Of a DNA stretch of 5,157 bases, positions 1-5,142 are shown in pieces. The position numbers were made by a program, and so were the translations under genes. Under the pieces are notes generated by a model. It worked only from the letters and a program-made list of their open reading frames with translations. It was not told the DNA's origin and ran no database searches. Each line of letters starts with the position of its first letter. Within the stretch, counting starts at the first letter, position 1. This DNA comes from Treponema sp. Lineage in GTDB: Bacteria; Spirochaetota; Spirochaetia; Treponematales; Breznakiellaceae. The stretch is taken from positions 1-5,157 of the forward strand of contig JAITBO010000358.1 of assembly GCA_031283505.1 (NCBI GenBank), written 5' to 3'.

Positions 1-86
1 AGCTTGACAGGATCGTTGCCAAAATCAATAATCGACCACGCAAGGTTTTAGGCTACCTAACCCCTTACGAAGTTTTTTCGCCTTAA
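1..86 (+). CDS. IS30-family transposase, C-terminal end (partial)
   Basis: This is the last 27 codons of a reading frame that enters from the left, read from base 3 and ending at TAA 84-86. The tail contains NNRPRKVLGYLTPYEVF. This matches the conserved C-terminus of IS30-family DDE transposases, where an 'N-x-RPRK-x-LGY-x-TP-x-E-x-F' block closes the catalytic domain just after the final glutamate region. The enzyme would cut and paste its own insertion sequence. Whether the rest is intact cannot be seen. The right end of the element should lie shortly after the stop: 'AATTCGCACTTCAA' at about 89-102 has the look of an IS30-type terminal repeat, but the left end is outside the window, so this cannot be confirmed. 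The family call is firm; completeness is unknown. Confidence 0.85.
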   Translation, partial: LDRIVAKINNRPRKVLGYLTPYEVFSP

Positions 87-137
87 AATTCGCACTTCAA
101 AAAAAATTCCGCGTAACAAAAAATTATAAATCAGGAA

Positions 138-165
138 GCGGGGGAAGTAAATTTACTTTCCCCGC
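138..165. repeat. 28-bp near-perfect palindrome
   Basis: Left arm GCGGGGGAAGTAAA pairs with right arm TTTACTTTCCCCGC over all 14 positions, counting one G-T wobble, with no loop. It could be a protein-binding dyad or a cruciform. Neither side has a strong T-run typical of an intrinsic terminator, although the bases left of it give a moderately T-rich sequence on the minus strand. It lies 52 bases after the IS30 stop codon, so it may belong to the element or to its target site. Confidence 0.6.
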
Positions 166-250
166 ATAGCGGAAAAGCGGACGGCTCAATATCAAGGCGA
201 TGCCTGTTGTTAGTATCTCAGCTTACGCACCAGAGCCAAAATTGAAAAAT

Positions 251-340
251 TTAACCACGAACCTTACAAACAAACTATGGATTTAACCTCAAAAGTTCGT
301 GTTGTTGCGGACCACACAGGTCCGGTGTGGTTAGTGGTTC
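251..340. repeat. Cluster of competing inverted repeats
   Basis: Several short arms in this 90-base stretch are complementary. TAACCAC (252-258) pairs with GTGGTTA (327-333). CACGAAC (256-262) pairs with GTTCGTG (295-301). ACCACAC (311-317) pairs with GTGTGGT (325-331), and GGACC (309-313) with GGTCC (319-323). Some of these pairings exclude each other. The pattern could be a folded RNA leader or the decayed end of a mobile element. No known riboswitch or small-RNA family is recognised. Confidence 0.35.
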
Positions 341-421
341 ATATTATTCTTCCTGCGTAACATGAGTTAGTATATCGGCGGCGGACCGCACCTAAATACT
401 AATCTTTATAAAATCTACTAT

Positions 422-502
422 ATGGACGGCAGAAAATTAAGCAAAGCGGCGCGGGAACAATTACGGATCGCTGCGGCCAAACGGCGGCGTGATTTTCGGT
501 GA
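422..502 (+). pseudogene. IS630-type transposase N-terminal stub
   Basis: A 26-codon frame starts at ATG 422 and ends at TGA 500-502, beginning MDGRKLSKAAREQLR and continuing with basic residues. The opening 'MDGRKL..AARE.LR..A.KR' resembles the start of IS630/Tc1-like transposases, where it leads into the N-terminal helix-turn-helix that binds the terminal repeats. An intact member has several hundred residues, so this would be a truncated remnant lacking both the HTH and the DDE catalytic domain. No good ribosome binding site precedes it. The following sequence does not continue the family pattern in any frame I tried. The resemblance covers only about 21 residues, so a chance match or another protein type is possible. 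Confidence 0.42.
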
Positions 503-520
503 ATATGTTACCGACAGTAT

Positions 521-540
521 GCGGACACTCCGCGATTTTT
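521..540 (+). terminator. Possible weak intrinsic terminator
   Basis: GCGGA (521-525), loop CAC, TCCGC (529-533), then GATTTTT. A GC-rich 5-bp stem followed by five Ts looks like a small rho-independent terminator on the plus strand, just downstream of the IS630-like stub. The stem is short, so activity is doubtful. It may instead be part of an element end. Confidence 0.35.
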
Positions 541-568
541 CATGGTAAAAATTTTACTATGACAGCCC
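540..568. repeat. Possible inner/left terminal repeat of the decayed transposon
   Basis: Read outward from the transposase relic (minus strand) this is GGGCTGTCATAGTAAAATTT followed by TTACCATGA. It aligns imperfectly with GGGCTACGGTAAGATTTTAA then CGTGA at 1184-1208, read outward on the other side. The shared core is 'GTAARATTTTWAC..TGA'. Such pairs at both sides of a transposase fit terminal inverted repeats. The 542-560 part is also a small dyad of its own. Decay makes the match loose. Confidence 0.35.
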
Positions 569-591
569 GTTGGCCCCTCTCAAGAAGATAC

Positions 592-1132
592 CTAAGTACC
601 AGCGTGTTGAATCAGGTTATCAATAGCCCGATTCATCAACGCCTGTTGTTCCGGCAGATCTGTCTCCTTTTTCAGGGTGAGACGCGCCGCCGCCGTGCTC
701 TCCGCAGAAACATCACCGCCGTCACGCTCAAGCTGCCGAGCTGTTGGAAGGGTGGTCTGGTTTTGTCATAACGCTTACAGTCCCTGGCACCTACACGCTT
801 CTTGGAAAGGAGTTTCATTCAGGGGTAGAATAGGTTGATCAGCAGGTCAAGGGGGCGGTAAAGGGCGCGTAATGTCTGGACCCCGGTATCCTTCGAGTAG
901 CGGCAGTACCCGGCGGCCTTCCTGACTACGTTCCGGATGGCCTGGCCATATGGTCTTATCGCTCAAGCGTACCATCCGTTGCTTGCTTTGGTGGGTGAGC
1001 AAAGTGATCGCATATTTACGGAGGTAGGCTGATATTTAGGTAAGCTCGTCCAGGATCCGCTTTTTCCCTGTCTTGTCGGCTTTGCGGTAAGAAACCGCCC
1101 GTTCGCTGGTCAGCGTCCGTCGTTTTTTGCAT
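592..1132 (-). pseudogene. Decayed rve/integrase-core transposase with catalytic centre deleted
   Basis: On the minus strand, three frames together spell an eroded transposase of the integrase-core (rve) type often filed as ISNCY-like. The N-terminal part (about 1119-960) reads SYRKADKTGKKRILDELT, a TAA stop (1036-1038), then AYLRKYAITLL. This corresponds to the family's 'RY.KA.K..K..ILDE...TGYHRKYAI.LL' DNA-binding region. The frame then changes, and 956-819 gives RPY, GQAIRNVVRKAAGYCRY and LRALYRPLDLLINLFYP. After a TGA (819-821) comes MKLLSKKRVGARDCKRYDK, matching the family's 'GY.RY....L..LY..L.L..NFF.PSMKL.SK.R.G..V.K.YDK' C-terminus. A further shift near 740 gives LTLKKETDLPEQQALMNRA and a TAG at 592-594. 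The whole DDE catalytic core, probably over 200 residues, is missing between the two parts. A likely original start is ATG 1132-1130, which needs one more frameshift. The gene cannot make an active enzyme. Confidence 0.72.
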
Positions 1133-1183
1133 ACTGATCTCTATGGTTGCCCTCGGTCCATGATTTTAGCGGGGTAATATCTT

Positions 1184-1208
1184 GGGCTACGGTAAGATTT
1201 TAACGTGA
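1184..1208. repeat. Possible partner terminal repeat of the decayed transposon
   Basis: GGGCTACGGTAAGATTTTAA plus CGTGA is the outward-facing partner of the repeat at 540-568. Nearby 'GGTAA' words (1174-1178 and 1191-1195) hint at repeated transposase-binding units at this end. If this is correct, the decayed element ends just before the kinase promoter. Confidence 0.33.
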
Positions 1209-1246
1209 GGCAATACGGGTACTGGAATAAACTTCAAGACACGGTG

Positions 1247-1252
1247 TATAAT
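1247..1252 (+). promoter_or_regulatory. -10 box (TATAAT) upstream of the kinase
   Basis: A perfect TATAAT lies 27 bases before the TTG start, which would place transcription initiation around 1258-1260 with a short leader. No good TTGACA-like -35 is found at 16-18 bases (the region reads TGGAATAA), so the promoter may be weak, activator-dependent or a chance match. Confidence 0.5.
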
Positions 1253-1264
1253 AGTATTGAGTTT

Positions 1265-1269
1265 AAGGG
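1265..1269 (+). promoter_or_regulatory. Ribosome binding site deciding the TTG start of the kinase
   Basis: AAGGG ends 9 bases before TTG 1279 and is the only Shine-Dalgarno-like stretch nearby. It supports the TTG start over the first in-frame ATG (codon 23, 1345-1347), which would cut off the basic segment before the first membrane helix. Confidence 0.6.
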
Positions 1270-1278
1270 CAAAAAATA

Positions 1279-4200
1279 TTGAAAAAATTAATTGAATCAA
1301 TTCGGTTATCCATTGAGCGTTTCATTGACGGGCTTAATCTTGGAATGCGGGGTAAGCTTATAAGCATTTTTGTCGTCATCAAAGTGATTCCCCTGCTGCT
1401 GTTGGGGTTGCTGGCTTGGGGTCAGACCCGGCGCCTGGGGGACGATCTTATCCGGCGTACCAGGGAATTAACCGTTCAGGCGAATGAAGCCTTGCGTACC
1501 ACCGGTAAAATCGCCGTGGATGATTCTTCTACTGCTCTTATAAACCTTGCCACCGTCGAAATTGAACGCACCAGTACCGATATGGCCCGGCGGGTTGCGG
1601 ACTTTCTTTATGACCGGGATGACGACATCCGCTATGCGGCTGAGCTTGAACCTTCCGAGGCGGCCTACCGGCATTTTACGGAGACTATACAGGGAACCCT
1701 GGTTAAACCCGGCGAATGGGTACTGGCGCCAAACGGCAGGTCCTGGATGCCCAAAGAGAAGCCTGGGGAGACTAGTATTATCACTTCTTCCAATCAGGAA
1801 AACAACACCAGTTTTCGTTACCGGCCTCCCGATACCTTCGAGGCTGAAAGCCGTCCCCTGTACCTGGAAATGACGTATGTCGATCTCAATGGGAACGAGA
1901 TCATCAAGGTAACAACCTCCCCTCAGATGGATCCTGTAAAGAAAAACGTGGCTGATCGGAAAAATACCTATGTAAAGGCGGAGACCTATTTTGCGGAACT
2001 TAAAAACCTTAAACCCGGGGAAATCTATGTCTCGGACGTGATAGGCGCTTATGTCCACTCCCGTCTTATCGGTATGTATACCCCGGAAAACGCCGAAGCA
2101 CGGGGACTGGAATTCACCCCAAAAGAGGAGGCATACGCCGGTGAGGAGAACCCTTTGGGCCGGCGTTTCAAAGGGATCATCCGTTGGGCAACGCCGGTAG
2201 TACGAAACGGCAGGATCACGGGATATGTGACCCTGGCCCTGGACCACGATCACCTTATGGAGTTTACCGACCACACTACCCCCGTGGGGGAGCGGTATAC
2301 GGAATTGCCCAGCGCTTATGAGGGGAATTACGCCTTTATCTGGGACTACAAGTGCCGGAGTATCTGCCACCCCCGGCATCACTCTATCGTAGGGTTTAAC
2401 CCTGAAACCGGAGAGCCGGAAGTCCCCTGGCTGGAGGAGAGTATCTATCAGGCATGGCAGGCAAGCGGCCTGCCCTATACGGAGTTCATCAAGGACCAGC
2501 CCACCTTTGTAGAACAGTCCCGGAACAAGAAGCCCGCACCGGAATTGACTGCGGCAGGGCTTGTGGGTCTTGACGGGCGTTACCTCAACAACGCCCCCCA
2601 GTGTACCGGGTGGTTCGATCTTACCAGCGAAGGCGGGTCAGGGTCTTTCCTCATTCTGTGGAGCGGTCTGTGGAAACTGACCACTGCGGCTACCATCCCC
2701 TACTATACCGGCCATTACGGTCAGTCAAAACGGGGGTTCGGCTTTGTGGCTATAGGCACCGGGTTCGAGGACTTCCAGGGGCCTGCTCTGGAAACCAAAA
2801 AGGTGCTGGATATCCTCATGCTCACGGCGAATCAGGAGTTAGACCAGGCCACCAGAGAAGCGGAAAAATCAATAGCCGATAATCTCCTGAGCACCACATT
2901 CAAACTGGCGGGTTCCGTCAGCGCCATGATCCTCCTCGTGGTATTCATTGCCATCTGGATGGCTTCGGCTGTTACCGGGGATATCACGCAGATAATCGAC
3001 GGCATTTACCGATTCCGTTCCGGAGAACGGCAGTTCCGGTTCCATACGAAAAGCCGGGACGAAATGGGAATGCTGGCGGATTCTTTCGATGAAATGGCGG
3101 ACAGCCTGGAAAAAAGCATAAACGGCCCTCTCACCATTATCGACATGAACTACAACATCATCTATGCCAACGACGATAGTATAAAGGCGATAAAAAAAAC
3201 CCTGAATGAGATACAGGGGAAACCTTATGGGGATTACAGCGTCTATCCTCATGACTCCGAATACGATCCTATTGCGGCGCTTAAGGAAGGCCGGGTCGCG
3301 GAGGTACTATATCTGGCCGGCACGGATACCTATGTCCGGGGTTCCGCCACCTACCTTACGGCAACGGACCCTAAAGACAGGACCAGCCGACGTATTGGCT
3401 ACATTATCGTCACTACCGATGTATCGGAGCTTGCCAAGGCCATCATGGAAGCAAAAGAGGCGAACAAACATAAAGGCAGCTTCCTGGCCCGGATGAGCCA
3501 CGAGATACGTACCCCCATGAACGCCATCATAGGCATGACCAGTATTGTGAAAAAACAGCTCGTGGAACCGAATGTTACGGCGGAAGAAATCCAGGTTAAC
3601 CTTCAGCAAATTGAAACCTCCTCCCAGCATCTTCTGGGGTTGCTCAACGATATTCTGGATATATCCAAGATTGAAGCCGGTAAAATCGATCTTTCCGGGG
3701 AAGCGGTGGACTTGCTTAAACTGGCCAACACGGTGGTAACCATCATTAAACCTCGGTGTGATGAAAAAAACATCGCCTTTGAAACAAGCTTTACATTTTC
3801 CGAACCCGGCGTTTTCCATACCGATCCCCTCAGGCTCCGCCAGGTCCTCATCAACCTCTTGGGGAACGCCGTCAAATTTACCCCGGAATGTGGCAAGATT
3901 AAATTCATTATCGAAGAAAAGGACCACAGAAATCAGACCGGGCAAAAGGGAAAAGAAGCGCTGCTGAATTTCAGTATTCGGGATACGGGGATAGGTATTT
4001 CAAAAGAAGCCCTGCTCAATCTGTTCAAGCCCTTTGAACAGGCCAACAACCGGATAAGCCAAAAATACGGAGGGACCGGCCTGGGGCTCGCCATCAGCCG
4101 GAGTATAGTTCAGCTTTTTGGCGGGGACATTACGGTTGAGAGTGAGGAGGGCAAGGGAAGCGAATTCAGATTCAGTATCTGGTTGCCCGAAGCGGCTATG

Positions 4201-4641
4201 GATATAGAGGAAGAAGTTTCCCTGGAAGGCGCGGAAAATCGGCTTGTGGGCAGGCGGGCTCTCATGGTGGACGATGTGGCCATCAACCGTCTGATTGCCA
4301 TCAGTCTTCTGGAATACACCGGCATAGCCATAGACGAAGCCGAAGACGGAGCGACGGCGGTAAAAGCCTTTATGGATACACCGGCGTATACTTACGACAT
4401 TATTTATATGGACGTACAGATGCCCAACATGGACGGCTATGCCGCTACCGCCGCCATACGCGCCCTACCGGACCGTCCGGACGCCAAAACCGTCCCCATC
4501 GTAGCTCTTACCGCCAACGCCTTCAAGGAAGACATAAACCGGGCCATAGCAAGCGGCATGAACGCACATTTGGCGAAACCTCTGGAAATTGATAAACTTT
4601 TGGAGGTAACGTTCAGAGTGCTGGGAGAAAGACAAAATTAG
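1279..4641 (+). CDS. Hybrid sensor histidine kinase (Cache-like sensor, HAMP, PAS-like, HisKA, HATPase, receiver)
   Basis: This 1120-residue inner-membrane protein would sense an external signal, autophosphorylate and pass phosphate to its own receiver. Membrane segments are at about 27-48 and 545-565. The roughly 495 residues between them form a large extracytoplasmic domain. Its part around 295-320 (GRRFKGIIRWATPVVRNGRI, then TGYVTLALD) looks like a double-Cache/PDC fold. It also carries a Cys/His cluster, CRSICHPRHH (359-368). HAMP follows (about 566-613, with DEMG at 594-597), then a PAS-like domain (about 615-715) and a HisKA helix with SHEIRTPMN and phosphoacceptor H741. The HATPase domain has an N-box with N859/N863, DTGIGI (902-907), KPFEQ (917-921) and GGTGLGL (931-937). 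The receiver (about 991-1118) has acidic D998/D999, phosphoacceptor D1045, T1078 and K1100. Nothing essential is missing. The TTG start is chosen from the AAGGG ribosome site. No HPt or output gene lies alongside, so the final step of the relay must be encoded elsewhere. The ligand is not predictable from sequence. Confidence 0.95.
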   Translation: MKKLIESIRLSIERFIDGLNLGMRGKLISIFVVIKVIPLLLLGLLAWGQTRRLGDDLIRRTRELTVQANEALRTTGKIAVDDSSTALINLATVEIERTSTDMARRVADFLYDRDDDIRYAAELEPSEAAYRHFTETIQGTLVKPGEWVLAPNGRSWMPKEKPGETSIITSSNQENNTSFRYRPPDTFEAESRPLYLEMTYVDLNGNEIIKVTTSPQMDPVKKNVADRKNTYVKAETYFAELKNLKPGEIYVSDVIGAYVHSRLIGMYTPENAEARGLEFTPKEEAYAGEENPLGRRFKGIIRWATPVVRNGRITGYVTLALDHDHLMEFTDHTTPVGERYTELPSAYEGNYAFIWDYKCRSICHPRHHSIVGFNPETGEPEVPWLEESIYQAWQASGLPYTEFIKDQPTFVEQSRNKKPAPELTAAGLVGLDGRYLNNAPQCTGWFDLTSEGGSGSFLILWSGLWKLTTAATIPYYTGHYGQSKRGFGFVAIGTGFEDFQGPALETKKVLDILMLTANQELDQATREAEKSIADNLLSTTFKLAGSVSAMILLVVFIAIWMASAVTGDITQIIDGIYRFRSGERQFRFHTKSRDEMGMLADSFDEMADSLEKSINGPLTIIDMNYNIIYANDDSIKAIKKTLNEIQGKPYGDYSVYPHDSEYDPIAALKEGRVAEVLYLAGTDTYVRGSATYLTATDPKDRTSRRIGYIIVTTDVSELAKAIMEAKEANKHKGSFLARMSHEIRTPMNAIIGMTSIVKKQLVEPNVTAEEIQVNLQQIETSSQHLLGLLNDILDISKIEAGKIDLSGEAVDLLKLANTVVTIIKPRCDEKNIAFETSFTFSEPGVFHTDPLRLRQVLINLLGNAVKFTPECGKIKFIIEEKDHRNQTGQKGKEALLNFSIRDTGIGISKEALLNLFKPFEQANNRISQKYGGTGLGLAISRSIVQLFGGDITVESEEGKGSEFRFSIWLPEAAMDIEEEVSLEGAENRLVGRRALMVDDVAINRLIAISLLEYTGIAIDEAEDGATAVKAFMDTPAYTYDIIYMDVQMPNMDGYAATAAIRALPDRPDAKTVPIVALTANAFKEDINRAIASGMNAHLAKPLEIDKLLEVTFRVLGERQN

Positions 4642-4650
4642 AAGTTAGTA

Positions 4651-4664
4651 ATCCTGTTCAGGAT
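4651..4664. repeat. Short hairpin after the kinase stop
   Basis: ATCCT-GTTC-AGGAT is a 5-bp stem with a 4-base loop, beginning 10 bases after the kinase TAG. It lacks a following T-run, so it is a poor intrinsic terminator. It also holds the stop codon of the convergent minus-strand frame (4658-4660). I see no strong terminator for the kinase. Confidence 0.35.
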
Positions 4665-4732
4665 ATGCCGGTTCTTCCGTCCTGTTCCATGCCATAGGTT
4701 TTTATCTTGTTGATGATAGTTTTTCTGCTTAT

Positions 4733-4736
4733 TACT
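4733..4736. repeat. Target-site duplication, left copy (TACT)
   Basis: TACT abuts the left end of the mini-element and is repeated exactly at 4789-4792. Four bases alone could match by chance. In-phase restoration of the minus-strand frame after removing one copy makes a true duplication likely. Confidence 0.55.
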
Positions 4737-4788
4737 GAGCCTGTCCCAAAATTGTGTGCGCTAATGCACACAATTTTGGGACAGACCC
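4737..4788. mobile_element. 52-bp palindromic mini-element (MITE-like) with TACT target duplication
   Basis: The core is a perfect 19-bp inverted repeat: CTGTCCCAAAATTGTGTGC (4741-4759), 6-base loop GCTAAT, and its exact complement (4766-4784). The repeat extends to 23 bp per arm with two mismatches (GAGC against GGGT at the outer ends). TACT occurs directly outside both ends (4733-4736 and 4789-4792). Removing the 52 bp plus one TACT fuses the minus-strand reading frame in phase: EFAELV joins ISRKTIINK. The element thus looks like two transposon ends with nothing between them, mobilised by a transposase elsewhere. The GGGTCTGTCCCAAAAT-type end resembles ends of several IS families, and I cannot assign one. 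It lacks a T-run, so it is not a standard terminator, although it would form a strong hairpin in RNA. Confidence 0.68.
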
Positions 4789-4792
4789 TACT
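4789..4792. repeat. Target-site duplication, right copy (TACT)
   Basis: This is the second TACT, directly after the right end of the mini-element, matching 4733-4736. Confidence 0.55.
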
Positions 4793-5023
4793 AATTCGGC
4801 AAACTCTTCCAAACCGATATGGCGATCCTCGGCACTTTCAAGTGAAACTTCGGGTGGGGGTTTCCGGCACGGGAAATTCACTGGCCCGAAACGTTTCTTC
4901 AACCGGATGATTTTCCGGCGGGGGGCGGAACAGACCGCACACAGTAACAGCGCCGCAAAACCGGCTAAACCGGAACACGCTTGAACATGGGGCCCAATAA
5001 ACGATTTTGTTTCAGTATAATAG

Positions 5024-5029
5024 CCTCCT
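5024..5029 (-). promoter_or_regulatory. Strong Shine-Dalgarno (AGGAGG) on the minus strand
   Basis: AGGAGG on the minus strand lies 8 bases before CTG (5015-5013), which is followed by the codons for KQNRLLGP. A perfect Shine-Dalgarno at this distance suggests the original start of the broken minus-strand gene was here, perhaps an ATG or GTG since mutated to CTG. The next in-frame ATG (4988-4986) lies about 35 bases from it. Confidence 0.45.
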
Positions 5030-5066
5030 AACCAGGGATACAATTTCCCTAATTAACCTTATAGAG

Positions 5067-5087
5067 GCGTTAAAACGCGTTTTTTTT
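5067..5087 (+). terminator. Possible intrinsic terminator
   Basis: GCGT-TAAA-ACGC (5067-5078) is followed by G and eight Ts (5080-5087). The T-run is ideal but the 4-bp stem is short. It would stop rightward transcription ahead of the possible gene at 5143. The T-run is also one arm of a larger inverted repeat (5080-5113). Confidence 0.35.
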
Positions 5088-5113
5088 GTTTTTCAGGCGA
5101 AAAACAAAAAAAA
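5080..5113. repeat. 15-bp perfect T/A-rich inverted repeat
   Basis: TTTTTTTTGTTTTTC (5080-5094) and GAAAAACAAAAAAAA (5099-5113) are exact complements around the 4-base loop AGGC. This may be a bidirectional transcription stop, a bent or cruciform-forming site, or a binding dyad between the minus-strand gene and whatever lies to the right. Confidence 0.6.
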
Positions 5114-5142
5114 TAGCAGCCGATTAGACTAAAAAGCAGGGT

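Larger units (their letters stand above)
87..421. other. Gene-free AT-rich spacer with inverted repeats
   Basis: About 335 bases lie between the IS30 tail and the next coding-like stub. I find no convincing reading frame on either strand; the frames are short and broken. The stretch probably starts with the terminal repeat of the IS30 element. It then holds a 28-base near-perfect palindrome (138-165) and a cluster of mutually complementary segments (251-340), listed separately. No tRNA, rRNA or known riboswitch pattern is recognisable. Confidence 0.6.
4658..5015 (-). pseudogene. Interrupted small gene, possibly exported protein (unrecognised)
   Basis: A minus-strand frame converges on the kinase and ends at TGA 4658-4660. 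One frame runs open from 5043 down to the 52-bp element, with a hydrophobic stretch GLAGFAALLLCAVCSAP and later LESAEDRHIGLEEFAELV. Beyond the element the reading continues as ISRKTIINKIKTYGMEQDG once the insertion is removed. A strong AGGAGG (5029-5024) precedes a different frame, CTG at 5015 then KQNRLLGPMFKRV, which stops at TAG. This basic segment plus the hydrophobic stretch would make a plausible signal peptide if one base were gained or lost between them. Two C-runs also allow an acidic, proline-rich middle (PPPENHPVEETF) in the third frame. The gene is therefore probably broken by at least one frameshift plus the insertion. The last residues resemble a Fis-type helix-turn-helix (ISRKT..NKIK.YG), but only over about 15 residues. 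I do not recognise the family. Confidence 0.42.

Noticed and set aside
499..771. 90-codon plus-strand frame starting at GTG 499
   Set aside because: Most of it is antisense to the C-terminal part of the decayed transposase, which has recognisable family motifs. The peptide has no features and there is no ribosome site.
1468..2382. 304-codon open frame on the minus strand inside the kinase
   Set aside because: It lies wholly antisense to the well-supported kinase sensor domain, has no recognisable domain, and is best explained as a shadow of the plus-strand codon usage.
3307..3945. 212-codon minus-strand frame inside the kinase
   Set aside because: Antisense to the PAS-like and HisKA coding region, with no independent evidence.
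4658..4732. Separate remnant of an NtrC-type regulator with Fis-like HTH (ISRKTIINKIKTYG)
   Set aside because: Removing the mini-element joins this segment in frame to the upstream EFAELV sequence, so it is more simply the end of the same small gene. The Fis-like match is too short to stand alone.
4741..4784. The palindrome as the kinase's rho-independent terminator
   Set aside because: The stem is too long and AT-rich, no T-run follows it, and the TACT repeats with frame restoration point to an insertion. An incidental effect on transcription remains possible.
4754..4984. 76-codon plus-strand frame and other short plus-strand frames in 4707-4984
   Set aside because: They run through the mini-element and opposite the minus-strand frame, without ribosome sites or recognisable sequence.
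5016..5021. Plus-strand TATAAT as promoter for a rightward gene
   Set aside because: No suitable -35 at 16-18 bases, and a terminator-like hairpin lies between it and the possible start at 5143. It overlaps the leader of the minus-strand gene and is probably chance.
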